Origin: Salsuginibacillus kocurii DSM 18087
GTDB lineage: Bacteria; Bacillota; Bacilli; Bacillales; Marinococcaceae
Length of the DNA: 64,000 nt
Direction: 5' to 3'
NCBI RefSeq assembly: GCF_000377705.1
Contig: NZ_KB898629.1
Span: 62,001-126,000, forward strand
The notes beneath the pieces are model-generated. The model saw nothing but the letters and a program-made list of their open reading frames with translations. It was not told where the DNA came from and did no database searches. Below, in pieces: positions 1 to 8,386 of this stretch (position 1 is the stretch's first letter; each line of letters opens with the position of its first letter). A program made the translations under genes and the position numbers.

Positions 1-564
1 AGGCTTTTTGTATAAGGAAGACCGGACCAACTCTTTATCAGTCATCAAGTATTCGTGACTGCGCATCATTGCCGTCTGCAGCGAGGCAGAAACAGCTGAA
101 GCAGGATAGGCACAGACTGAGACAAGCCCCATCTCGTTCACACTACAATCCGCCAATTGCTCAAATTCATCAAGTTGACGTTCGATATCCTCTTTTGCCT
201 CCCATTCAACATGAGCCCACGTGCGAACGGTAACATTGCTGGTTAAAAAAGGTTCTAAGGTATTATGAAAATGTTCTACTATACTATGAATATGATAGTC
301 CTGATGGTAGCTGTAAAAGGAGTGGTTATCGATATAATGAATATATGTTAACTGCTCCTCTGAGAACATTTCGGTTGCTTTTTTCTCTATTTGTTCGTAA
401 ATCACATTGTTTTCTATAATAAGAAGATGATCTCCTTTTTCGATCCCTCTGCAAATATAAGCCAAAACATTCTCGATATAATCGTTCTCGTCTTCAAAAA
501 AATACACGATATGTGCAGCGTCCGGCACTTCTATATATTTTGTTAAAGGAATTTTTCGTTTCAT
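1..564 (-). CDS. MEDS-domain sensory protein, 3' end outside window
   Basis: An uninterrupted reading frame of 188 codons starts with ATG at 564 (MKRKIPLTKYIEV...) and runs off the left edge, so the C-terminus is not visible. The visible part matches the MEDS (methanogen/methylotroph DcmR sensory) fold: an IVYFFED segment near the start, then GIEKGDHLLIIEN, and near the right end of the visible part a conserved MMRSHEYLMTDKELVRSSLY stretch. The next gene (633-1427) ends in the same kind of domain, with a closely similar MMRNYPYLMTDTEIVDSPF segment, so the two are paralogues. Both lie on the minus strand, so 633-1427 is upstream of this gene with a 68-bp gap. MEDS domains are thought to sense small molecules; the ligand here is unknown. 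The family call is made from motif similarity only. Confidence 0.7.
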   Translation of the reverse strand, partial: MKRKIPLTKYIEVPDAAHIVYFFEDENDYIENVLAYICRGIEKGDHLLIIENNVIYEQIEKKATEMFSEEQLTYIHYIDNHSFYSYHQDYHIHSIVEHFHNTLEPFLTSNVTVRTWAHVEWEAKEDIERQLDEFEQLADCSVNEMGLVSVCAYPASAVSASLQTAMMRSHEYLMTDKELVRSSLYKKP

Positions 565-632
565 TGCTGGTACGTCCCTCTCTCACGTTAGTTTATAAAA
601 TTCCTGTGAATAGCCTTCGTAACAACTAGTTC

Positions 633-1427
633 TTATTCCATGTTCTCTTGGATATAAAATGATGGGAAAACGTAAGATTTATTACTCGTTGTACAGAATG
701 GGGAGTCTACGATCTCCGTATCAGTCATAAGATATGGATAGTTTCGCATCATTTGGATGTGGGTGCCTGCTGAAATCAATTCAGCGTCATATGAATGAAT
801 AAATAAAATGTTTCGATTGCTCAAGTTTACAGCTTGTCTATTTAGGAGGTTTCCTAAATCCAGTAGCGCTTGTTTGTAATCTGTATCTTTTTCTGCCAGC
901 CAAATACGCAGAGGCTTGTCAACAGCGTACTGATCTCTTAAAAAAGGAATCACGTTAGCAGGCATGTCCAAGTTCATGTCTTCTTTATTTATAAAACATA
1001 TCTTATTTTTTATTATGTCTTTACTTAAAAGGTTAGATAACTTTTGTTGAATATCGAGAATATTCTTTGTCGAATCAATAATTACACAATAGCTGCCTCT
1101 TTCTATACCACTGGAGAGAAATATTAAGATGTGATGAACTTTGACCTCAAAATTATCGTAAAGGTAAAGAATTTCACCTATATCCTCGTTCTTAAAGTAT
1201 TCATTTATTTCATTCTGGAGTGTTTCCTGGTTCAAATGTTCACTAAAAAACAAAGTCGGTTCAAAGTCCAGCGCCTTAGCAATATTGATGGCAATACTAA
1301 GCCCAGGATTTCGTTTTCCTGTTTCAATTTGTGAATAATAACCTCTGTTAATGAAAGCTTTCGTGGCTACTTGTTCTTGTGTCAATTGTTTATCAATTCT
1401 CAGTTGTATTAACCAATCTCTTTTCAT
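633..1427 (-). CDS. XRE-family HTH regulator fused to a MEDS sensory domain
   Basis: The 264-residue protein has an N-terminal XRE/Cro-type helix-turn-helix over residues 1-65 (LRIDKQLTQEQVA, then YYSQIETGKRNPGLSIAINIAKAL). Residues 75-260 resemble the MEDS sensory domain of the neighbouring gene (GSYCVIID, MMRNYPYLMTDTEIVDSPF). A likely role is a ligand-responsive transcription regulator acting locally on itself and on the MEDS protein downstream at 1-564, but no operator was identified. It starts with ATG at 1427. The pairing of a stand-alone MEDS protein with an HTH-MEDS protein suggests a duplicated sensor of which one copy gained or lost a DNA-binding head. The HTH is clear; the MEDS assignment is from motif memory. 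Confidence 0.8.
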   Translation of the reverse strand: MKRDWLIQLRIDKQLTQEQVATKAFINRGYYSQIETGKRNPGLSIAINIAKALDFEPTLFFSEHLNQETLQNEINEYFKNEDIGEILYLYDNFEVKVHHILIFLSSGIERGSYCVIIDSTKNILDIQQKLSNLLSKDIIKNKICFINKEDMNLDMPANVIPFLRDQYAVDKPLRIWLAEKDTDYKQALLDLGNLLNRQAVNLSNRNILFIHSYDAELISAGTHIQMMRNYPYLMTDTEIVDSPFCTTSNKSYVFPSFYIQENME

Positions 1428-2177
1428 AGATCCCCACCATGTACTAACAATCTTTGTTTACGGCTGCGGTGCATACGTGTGATCCTTGCCTCATCGTTCA
1501 CATAAGGGTCGATATGTGAAGTTTTTTTACTAATGCTTTTCCAAGGTCGTATATAATTTTACCTTTTTAAAAGGTGATATTCAGATATTGTGGCAATTTG
1601 ACGCATTTTTTCATCACTGTCCGTTAAACTTTTTTACTTTGTAAGAAAATCAAGGTCGTTCACTTTAGGAACTGTCAGTAAGTTGTTTGAGCAGGAGGGT
1701 TACAAACCTTCCAAATACGAAGTCACAAATGGGTTAGTGGCACGTGTAATGAAGTGTAGAACTGTTGGGAAAGAGCTGCATTCAAGTGGACAAACACTAT
1801 GTTGAAGTACATGGCGATAAAGGGAAGATGTACCTTTTGTTTTTTCGGTAGCTTCTACAACGTTTCGCTGTGTAGTGTTTCAGTTTTGTATGAACAGTAC
1901 GTAATGTCTACTAAGTAAACTACCAAAAACAAGCCACGGTCCGGTATAAACACCTGAAAGGCAGCTGGGTTAACGTTCAAGATCGAGGAAGCCCGGTTAA
2001 AGCTAGCTGTTACTTGCTAAAGAGGGCGAGGTGCTTGATGTAAGAGTCAAGTGGAGAAATATGATGAGTAGATAGGCTAGGTCGTTAGGGTGCCGTATAT
2101 GCTGAGTGCTGAATCCTTTTCATACTCATTTTTCTTCGATGTCGCCCTCTATTCACTTTGTAACCGGTCTTCAATGG
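1428..2177. other. 750-bp region without a recognisable gene
   Basis: No open frame with a plausible ribosome binding site or recognisable family was found on either strand. Short stop-bounded stretches occur (around 1920-2040), but nothing in them could be assigned to a protein or transposon. The part next to 1427 presumably holds the promoter of the HTH-MEDS gene. The remainder may be decayed coding sequence. Confidence 0.4.
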
Positions 2178-3299
2178 TTAGTTTTTTCGTCTTAATGCCA
2201 CATATCTTCCATGTGTTCCGATTCGCCATATCCATTCAAGCGGGCCGTAATAAAACATTTTAAGCCAGAGATGACTGAATATCATTTGTACAATAAATAG
2301 AGAGATGCCTAGACCAAGAGCAAAATAGTAGCTTGGTTCCGTCCATAGGCCGAGCTCTTCAAAAATAGATTGGCCGCTAAGGGAGAACAGGCTGACAAAT
2401 ACAAGCGATTGCATCAAGTAATTGGTAAATGCCATTTTGCCAATTGCAGTAAATGGTACTAGCGCTTGAGCTGCGATCGTTTTAGTCGCCCCTAACAGGA
2501 CTATGATAAGTACCATTCCGAGGGTAACAAGGAACTGATAAAAAACATCCAGACCATTCACTAAGACCGAGTCAACATTGTAATAAAGAGCTGTTTTACC
2601 GGACAGTCCCACTGCGAGAAGAATGGTTGCAAGCACCCCGGATATCATTTTACGTTTTTCGACGGCTGAAAAGATGTGCATGCGATAGGCGTACATCCCA
2701 AACAGGAAAAACCCTAAATGAGTCACTACAGAAGAAAATTCGCCCATCAGATGCTCGGTGCCCATAGGTTTTTCTCCAGAGCCGAACCATCCTAAAAGCC
2801 ATTGCTCTAAAGAAAAGTCAAACGCTGTGTAAAAGCCGAGAAGGTCCTTCCCTACCGTGTAGCCGAGCCAAAACAACAAGGCCGATAGAAGCAGCCATGT
2901 ACGAGATAAACTCACAAACAATAACAATACAAAGCCGGCACTGGCATATAACAGTAAGATGTCGCCGGACCAGATGAGATACCCATGCACAGCACCAACA
3001 AAAAACAGTAACAGCATTCGTCGAAACAACGTTGGGTATGGATTGATGCCTTTGTCCTTCAGCCGGTCATAAATCAGTATAAGACTGATCCCAAACATAA
3101 AGGCAAACAATGGTCGTGCACTTTCGTTTAACAGAATATTAACTACATCATTTGTGGAGATGATAGAAGCTGTGTCTGTCGTAATTGCAGCAGACAAACT
3201 CGGTATATTGACTAAAAATATGGCAAGTAGTGCCAACCCGCGCATTTGATCTAAAATTTCGATTCGCTGAATTTGATTACCACTTTTCATTGCTGACAT
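2178..3299 (-). CDS. DUF418-family integral membrane protein
   Basis: The 373-residue polytopic protein has about ten hydrophobic segments. It shows the N-terminal signature RIEILDQMRGLALLAIFLVNI and the C-terminal GPLEWIWR motif that define DUF418 (YeiB/YxaH/YrkO-like) proteins. An RPLFAFMFGISL segment near residue 65 is also typical. Its function is unknown; the family is related to membrane acyltransferases and located in the cytoplasmic membrane. The start is an ATG at 3299. It stands alone: the upstream 540 bp hold no gene, and the next gene runs on the other strand. Confidence 0.85.
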   Translation of the reverse strand: MSAMKSGNQIQRIEILDQMRGLALLAIFLVNIPSLSAAITTDTASIISTNDVVNILLNESARPLFAFMFGISLILIYDRLKDKGINPYPTLFRRMLLLFFVGAVHGYLIWSGDILLLYASAGFVLLLFVSLSRTWLLLSALLFWLGYTVGKDLLGFYTAFDFSLEQWLLGWFGSGEKPMGTEHLMGEFSSVVTHLGFFLFGMYAYRMHIFSAVEKRKMISGVLATILLAVGLSGKTALYYNVDSVLVNGLDVFYQFLVTLGMVLIIVLLGATKTIAAQALVPFTAIGKMAFTNYLMQSLVFVSLFSLSGQSIFEELGLWTEPSYYFALGLGISLFIVQMIFSHLWLKMFYYGPLEWIWRIGTHGRYVALRRKN

Positions 3300-3842
3300 G
3301 TGAGAACCTTCTTTCCTGGAGAAGAACTGACGTTGTACAAGCGTTATTCATTAAGAAAACAAGGTTAGAGGAGTTTTTCTCGTTTTCGTTGAATGTCAAG
3401 ATAAGCTCATTCTCTATTGGAAAAACAGATAAGCAAATGAATACATTCTTTATTCGAACGTTTCCTCCAAGCATTTTTCTACCAAAAGACATTGTAAATT
3501 AATATGTATAACCAGATTACCCTCGTTAAAATGCTTTAAACGCCTAAGCTACAATTTGACGCTTGTATGCATGATTTCAATCTAAATTACGAGAAGCAGT
3601 GTAGAATGTCAATATCCTGTCTTACAAGCAAAAATACTAGTTCCTTACGTTTTGAAAATTTAAGGTCCACTGTTTTATAGAAACCGCTATGACCGCTACC
3701 GGCCGCGGAGATATACAATCATTCAAACTGCTGTCACAATATAAGTAAGCTCATCTGTTTTAATCTCTTTTCGAAACAAGCAGGTTGAGAATTAAGCTTA
3801 GAAAAACCGGCCATCTATTTAGCCAAGGGGAAGGAACCACCA
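3300..3842. other. Intergenic region between divergent genes
   Basis: This stretch separates the DUF418 gene (minus) from the membrane protein gene starting at 3843 (plus) and must contain both promoters. Short frames on both strands (for example 3277-3492, minus) lack a recognisable family and overlap one another, so I do not call them genes. No convincing operator or riboswitch-like structure was seen. Confidence 0.4.
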
Positions 3843-5255
3843 ATGTATAATCTGTTGTTGCGATATGGATTTACCGTTTGTGTGCTTAGCTACGCACTGT
3901 TACATATATTTTCATTGATGATAAGTGCAGCGTGGGTGTTTCACCTTATGTCAGCGGCAGGACTTGGGGCGTTAGTACTTGCATTGATTCATCTTGGCCC
4001 GGCTAAAGGACCCGTGCCTTCCTTATTGACGTCCGCTTCTTTAGTTATCGGTTACGCCGCGCTTGGAAATGAATTGTGGAGCATGATGTGGGAAGGCATA
4101 CGCGAGATGAGCAGCGTCATATTGCTGCTTCTTGTGGTCCCTGCTATCGGCTGGGTGCTGCGGGAAGAACATTATATTGAAGCGCTCGTCGGCTCAGCCA
4201 AACAGTTATTTAATACGAGCAAACGATTTTATGCCGGTTTAATGTTTATGACACAGTTCGTCGCATACTTTCTTTTATTTGGTTCCATACCGATGTTGTT
4301 TCAATTTGTTCAAGTTTTGCTCGGGGACAAAAAAGGCGAAGACTGGGAGTATTTTAAAGGAACGGCCTTGCTGCGAGGCTTCGGCGTTAGTACGATCTGG
4401 GTTATCAGTATTCCAAGCGTCGTTTTTATCATTGAAAGCACGGGAGCGTCTCTCGGTTTCACCTTAATCCAAGGTTTTTTCATCGCGGTTTTAGGAGTGG
4501 GACTTTCCTTATTATTTCTACTGATTCATGAAAAACGAAGCGGGATTGATTATACCACCGGAATTTTAGCAGAGCTGGAAGAAAAGATGGCTGCATCTGA
4601 TTCATCGCGCCACCAGTCTCTGGCTAAAGAATTTATCATCTTATTTCTCACGTTGTTCGGTCCGATTCTTGTCATCAATAGTATAGTGGACTGGGGATTG
4701 CTCCTTACGATTTCCATGTGGGTGCCTGTCTGGTCGCTCAGCTATTACTGTTTGAAAAAGAAGAGCCGCCCGTTCGTCAGCAAGACGCGTACGTATCTTC
4801 AATCTGGCTTACTTCAAAAATCGCAGGAACTAGGGATCATGCTTTCAGCAGGCATGCTTATTACGATTGTGCATGAATCGGGAGGCGGTACCTGGGCAAT
4901 CAACATGATAGTAACTATTTCGGAGACGACATTCCTGCACATATTGTGGATTCTTCCATTTTTAGTGATTTTTTTAGGCTTTGTCGGACTTGGTCCGTTG
5001 ACGGTGATGGTTCTTGTCGGGGGAATACTTGAAGGCGCCGGGCTGCCTTATCCGCCGGAACTCATTGTGCTCAGCTTGACGCTTGGAAGTGCCATTACCG
5101 TCTTTTTATCCCCATTAATCTTACCTTTAATCGTCTTAAGCCAGTCGAACGGACTGAGTATGTGGAAAAATGGACTTCGCTTTAATCTCGGCTATTCGAT
5201 TTCATTTTACGTGCTCGTGCAAATCTATATGATGATCATGCTTGCAATTTGGTAG
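3843..5255 (+). CDS. Polytopic membrane protein, putative ion-transporter-like carrier
   Basis: The 470-residue protein has some ten to twelve hydrophobic segments. In its last third it carries the glycine-rich stretch FLGFVGLGPLTVMVLVGGILEGAG, followed by GSAITVFLSPLILPLIVLSQSNG. Such GxGP and SPL loops resemble carriers of the ion-transporter superfamily (gluconate, citrate and similar families), but I cannot name the family. A good ribosome binding site (AAGGGGAAGGA) lies a few bases before the ATG at 3843. It is monocistronic and is closed by a hairpin terminator at 5376. The substrate is unknown, so treat it as a conserved-looking uncharacterised membrane protein. Confidence 0.7.
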   Translation: MYNLLLRYGFTVCVLSYALLHIFSLMISAAWVFHLMSAAGLGALVLALIHLGPAKGPVPSLLTSASLVIGYAALGNELWSMMWEGIREMSSVILLLLVVPAIGWVLREEHYIEALVGSAKQLFNTSKRFYAGLMFMTQFVAYFLLFGSIPMLFQFVQVLLGDKKGEDWEYFKGTALLRGFGVSTIWVISIPSVVFIIESTGASLGFTLIQGFFIAVLGVGLSLLFLLIHEKRSGIDYTTGILAELEEKMAASDSSRHQSLAKEFIILFLTLFGPILVINSIVDWGLLLTISMWVPVWSLSYYCLKKKSRPFVSKTRTYLQSGLLQKSQELGIMLSAGMLITIVHESGGGTWAINMIVTISETTFLHILWILPFLVIFLGFVGLGPLTVMVLVGGILEGAGLPYPPELIVLSLTLGSAITVFLSPLILPLIVLSQSNGLSMWKNGLRFNLGYSISFYVLVQIYMMIMLAIW

Positions 5256-5375
5256 CAGGACCAGAGCTTTAATAGGTAGAGTTTTAACAGCGCGCACCTA
5301 AACGTGGCATGTGAATGCCATACTGCACCTTTTGCGGAATCGAATCTGAAACGGGCAGCTGAACTGCTAGCTAGC

Positions 5376-5411
5376 GCTGGACCTTTCTAAAAGAAGGTTC
5401 AGCATTTTTTA
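5376..5411 (+). terminator. Rho-independent terminator after the membrane protein gene
   Basis: GCTGGACCTTTCT, a short A loop and AGAAGGTTCAGC form a stem with one G-U pair, followed by ATTTTTTAT. It lies about 120 bp after the stop at 5255. Its flanks resemble those of the terminator at 6125 closely enough to suggest the two are duplicated. Confidence 0.8.
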
Positions 5412-5659
5412 TGTGAAAATCTCTGACCATGCCAGAGGTTCGAAGATTATCAAGTCAGGAATTGAAAGTCGAAAATTCTCTCGTTCTTACATGAAAAGGA
5501 AACGTAGAAACGTGAAGGCGAGGTGAGGAAAAGCGGTAGCAGAGGCAGCAGCAAAAGGTAGGACGTATTTTCCGCCAAATTCTGATAGCTCCTCGTCATT
5601 TTCTTGCTCAACTTTTTTGATATGTGGTACTTCATAAGTCTATGAATCTGCTCTACATG

Positions 5660-5938
5660 TTAGCTTCCCTTTTCTTTAAAGAGACCGATTATTAATATAA
5701 TAAGTCCCGTACCGAAAATAAGAGGGAAGATATAAAATATGGAGCCAGCAGCCCACATGTTTTCTTCTGTTCTCGCAATGCTTCCGCCAATGGCAAGAGA
5801 CAATAAGGGTGCTATCACTAGCATTGTCGTTACGCCCCAGATGATGAACCTCAGTTTTTTCGTTTGATTTTTTAGCAATAGGAAAGCTGTTACTATCACA
5901 AGCAGAGAAGCGAGATACAAACCAAACATCACATCCAT
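5660..5938 (-). CDS. Small three-helix membrane protein of unknown function
   Basis: The 92-residue protein consists of three hydrophobic segments: residues 3-22, about 31-50 and about 63-86. A charged KNQTKKLR loop lies between the first two and a short KEKGS tail follows the last. The reverse strand upstream reads GAAAGGAACC before the ATG at 5938, a plausible ribosome binding site. Nothing in the sequence identifies a family. It stands alone between two terminator-like hairpins, and the divergent siderophore gene begins about 375 bp away. A second overlapping frame on the same strand (5676-5957) has no membrane pattern and is taken as a shadow. Confidence 0.55.
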   Translation of the reverse strand: MDVMFGLYLASLLVIVTAFLLLKNQTKKLRFIIWGVTTMLVIAPLLSLAIGGSIARTEENMWAAGSIFYIFPLIFGTGLIILIIGLFKEKGS

Positions 5939-6124
5939 AAAAGAAGGTTCCTTTCATTCATTAAGTTTAAGAATAAAAGCAACAATTAGTAATCGTGACA
6001 ATAGTGTTACTGTACCATGCAGAGCTTTATTTGTTAATAATTTCCTTGCGGGGGCCATTTAGGTTTGAGTTGTAATGTTGTTTGTGGAACATGAGATGAA
6101 AATGCAAGCTGAGCAGCTAATAAG

Positions 6125-6161
6125 TGCTGAGCCTCTCTACTATAAAGGCTCAGCATTTTGT
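6125..6161 (+). terminator. Rho-independent terminator hairpin
   Basis: TGCTGAGCCT and AGGCTCAGCA form a perfect 10-bp stem with an 11-nt loop, followed by TTTTGT. No plus-strand gene lies directly upstream, so it may end read-through transcription or shield the Fur-controlled promoter at 6221. Together with its flank (GCTGAGCAGCT before the stem) it resembles the terminator at 5376. Confidence 0.75.
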
Positions 6162-6220
6162 CGTATCAAACATTTAAAATGAAGTGGGACAAGGTTTCAA
6201 ATACATTCACAAGTTAGTAC

Positions 6221-6250
6221 TTGAATCAAATAGAAAAAGAGTGGTACAAT
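6221..6250 (+). promoter_or_regulatory. SigA-type promoter of the siderophore importer
   Basis: TTGAAT at 6221-6226 and TACAAT at 6245-6250 are separated by 18 bp. The predicted start point, about 6257, falls at the left edge of the Fur palindrome, so bound Fur would cover the start site. Confidence 0.65.
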
Positions 6251-6255
6251 TCCAA

Positions 6256-6290
6256 CATAAAGTGATAATGATTATCATTATCACTTTATG
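6256..6290 (+). promoter_or_regulatory. Fur box embedded in a perfect 35-bp palindrome
   Basis: The 19-bp core GATAATGATTATCATTATC at 6264-6282 matches the classical Fur consensus at every position except the central base, which lies on the symmetry axis. The symmetry extends outward: the 17 bases 6256-6272 are the exact reverse complement of 6274-6290. It sits just downstream of the -10 box and 23 bp before the lipoprotein start codon. It strongly predicts iron-responsive repression of the operon that follows. Confidence 0.93.
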
Positions 6291-6312
6291 GACGGAACAA
6301 AGGAGGTACAAA

Positions 6313-7326
6313 ATGCAGTCTTTTATAAAAAATAAAAGGAACAGGCGAGCCTTTATATATATAGGAGGAGTGATATTAGCCACACTTGCTGCTGGTTGTG
6401 GAAATGAAGGAGCTGAGAATGAAGAGGAGGCTTCAGGTGAAGAACAAACCGATACCATAGTAGTGGAACATGAAATGGGAACCGCCGAAATTGAAGAAGA
6501 ACCTGAGCGGATTGTAACACTTCACCAGAGTGCTACGGATACTGCTGTTGCGCTTGATATACAACCGGTAGGGGCGGTGGAATCATGGGTGGAGCAACCC
6601 ATGTATGAATACTTAAGAGATGACTTGGAAGGAACAGCAATAGTTGGAGATGAAATTCAGCCCAACCTTGAAGAACTTGATGCGTTGGACCCGGATGTAA
6701 TCGTTGGAGGACTAGTACGCCATGAAGAAGTCTACGAACAGCTCGAACAAATTGCTCCTACCGTTATTACTGATCCTATTAATGACTTTGAACATACGCT
6801 TGAAATGGTCGGTCAAGCCGCTGATAAAGAAGAAGAGGCAGAAGAACTCCAACAAGACTGGGACAATCGTGTAGCTGAGTTCCGTTCGCAAGCAGAAGAT
6901 GAAATGGGAGAAGAATGGCCCCTTTCTTCCTCGGCACTAAATATTCGATCGGACCAAGTGCGGATGTTTATGGGAGGTTTCCCGGGGAAGGTTCTGGAAC
7001 AGGCTGGCTTTGCTCAGACCGATATTCAGGAGGAAGGCTTAGAGAATGAAGAAGAGTTCATCGAATTTACGAATACAGAATCTATTCCAGAAATGGATGC
7101 TGACGTGTTCTTTATCTTTACCCAAGGCAATCAGGAAGATGATGAGATCGAAGAAGCGATGGAACAATGGACGGGTCATCCTTTATGGGAAGAGCTGACA
7201 GCAGTGGCAAATGAACATGTATACATGAAGGATGAAGTAATTTGGAGCATGGGCGGAGGCATCATTGCTGCTAATCACATGTTGGATGATTTATATGAAA
7301 CATTTGATTTCGACATGGATGAATGA
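6313..7326 (+). CDS. Iron-siderophore ABC transporter substrate-binding lipoprotein
   Basis: The FecB/FhuD-type periplasmic-binding fold (PeriBP) protein captures a ferric siderophore outside the cell. The start chosen is ATG at 6313 because AAAGGAGG lies directly before it; an upstream in-frame ATG at 6184 would put the promoter and Fur box inside the gene. That gives 337 residues. A signal peptide ends in the lipobox LAAGC, and after the cysteine comes a very acidic linker. The binding domain shows ERIVTLHQSATDTAVALDIQPVG, LEELDALDPDVIVGG and a C-terminal HPLWEELTAVANEHVYMKD stretch, all typical of the family. The operon continues into two FecCD permeases. Glu/Asp enrichment fits a salt- or alkali-adapted exported protein. 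The siderophore is not identifiable. Confidence 0.93.
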   Translation: MQSFIKNKRNRRAFIYIGGVILATLAAGCGNEGAENEEEASGEEQTDTIVVEHEMGTAEIEEEPERIVTLHQSATDTAVALDIQPVGAVESWVEQPMYEYLRDDLEGTAIVGDEIQPNLEELDALDPDVIVGGLVRHEEVYEQLEQIAPTVITDPINDFEHTLEMVGQAADKEEEAEELQQDWDNRVAEFRSQAEDEMGEEWPLSSSALNIRSDQVRMFMGGFPGKVLEQAGFAQTDIQEEGLENEEEFIEFTNTESIPEMDADVFFIFTQGNQEDDEIEEAMEQWTGHPLWEELTAVANEHVYMKDEVIWSMGGGIIAANHMLDDLYETFDFDMDE

Positions 7327-7375
7327 TGAGAAGGAACGAATAGATAGAAGCTTATGAGAAAGTGGGGAGTGGAGT

Positions 7376-8386
7376 TTGGCATATTTATTATCATCAACGA
7401 AAGGAAAGTTTTGGGGATTGCTGCTAAGTCTTTTCCTTTTCCTCCTCGCTTTTTTTCTAAATGTCCGATTAGGCCAGCTGTCTGTACCAGGGGCGGTAAT
7501 GGGTGAGGTGATACTGAACTTTAATGCGGACTCAGCGGATCATGTCATTATATATGAACGGTTCTCGCGGGCGGTTACAGCTGCGATTATTGGGGGTAGC
7601 TTGGCTGTTTCCGGTGCCCTTCTGCAAGCATTAACGCGAAACCCGCTTGCTTCTCCTGGAATTTTTGGTATTAATGCCGGTGCTCTTTTTTTTGTTGTGT
7701 TTGCAGTTGTTTTCTTGTCGGTCTCTTCGCTCTCAGCGCTTATATGGATTGCATTTTTGGGAGCGGGAATAGCTGCTGCTATTGTGCTTTCTTTAGGGTT
7801 CGTAGGTAAAGATACTCTTTCTCCTATACAGATTGTGTTAGCAGGAGTGGCGATTACCGCGCTTTTTACATCAATGACTCAGGGTATGCTGGTAGTGGAT
7901 GAGGCGAATTTAGACCGGATGCTGCTTTGGATGGCTGGAACAGTATCAGGGCGTACGCTTGATGTGTTGCTGCCACTATTACCTATACTAATGGGGGCTT
8001 TAATCTGCGCGTTTTTGCTCGCCAAACCGGTAAATATTTTAGTGACAGGGGATGATATTGCCAAAAATCTTGGACAGAAAACCATGCTGGTCAAGCTCCT
8101 GGTCGTATTGATTGCTGTACTGTTGGCAGGCGGGGCAGTGGCTATTGGCGGGTTAATTGGTTTTATCGGCTTAATTGTCCCTCATATGGTCCGTGCATTG
8201 GTCGGAGATGACCATTCCTGGCTTATTCCTTATTGTATTTCTCTAGGCGCTACGCTTCTTATTTTCGCAGATTTAGTCTCCAGGTTTATGATTAGACCAC
8301 AGGAAATACCCATTGGGATTATGACCGCTATCATTGGCGCTCCTTTCTTTATTTACTTGGCTAGAAAGGGGTTTCGCAAAGAATGA
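7376..8386 (+). CDS. FecCD-family siderophore ABC transporter permease 1
   Basis: The 336-residue protein has about nine membrane segments. It shows the family landmarks RFSRAVTAAIIGGSLAVSGALLQALTRNPLASPGIFGINAGA and GLIGFIGLIVPHMVRALVGDDH, the second being the loop that docks on the ATPase. The translation start is a TTG at 7376 preceded by GGGGAGTGGAG; no better in-frame ATG exists nearby. It follows the binding protein by 49 bp and overlaps the next permease by four bases (ATGA). It is one half of the heterodimeric channel of a ferric-siderophore importer. Confidence 0.93.
   Translation: MAYLLSSTKGKFWGLLLSLFLFLLAFFLNVRLGQLSVPGAVMGEVILNFNADSADHVIIYERFSRAVTAAIIGGSLAVSGALLQALTRNPLASPGIFGINAGALFFVVFAVVFLSVSSLSALIWIAFLGAGIAAAIVLSLGFVGKDTLSPIQIVLAGVAITALFTSMTQGMLVVDEANLDRMLLWMAGTVSGRTLDVLLPLLPILMGALICAFLLAKPVNILVTGDDIAKNLGQKTMLVKLLVVLIAVLLAGGAVAIGGLIGFIGLIVPHMVRALVGDDHSWLIPYCISLGATLLIFADLVSRFMIRPQEIPIGIMTAIIGAPFFIYLARKGFRKE

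Noticed and set aside
1428-2177. Possible remnant of a transposase or group II intron
   Set aside because: A few stop-free stretches (for example around 1920-2010) gave no recognisable transposase, intron-encoded protein or terminal repeats.
3277-3492. 71-codon minus-strand frame upstream of the DUF418 gene
   Set aside because: It overlaps another frame on the opposite strand and has no ribosome binding site or recognisable domain.
6184-6312. Upstream start of the siderophore-binding protein
   Set aside because: It would place the promoter, the Fur box and a strong ribosome binding site inside the coding region and would bury the signal peptide 43 residues in.
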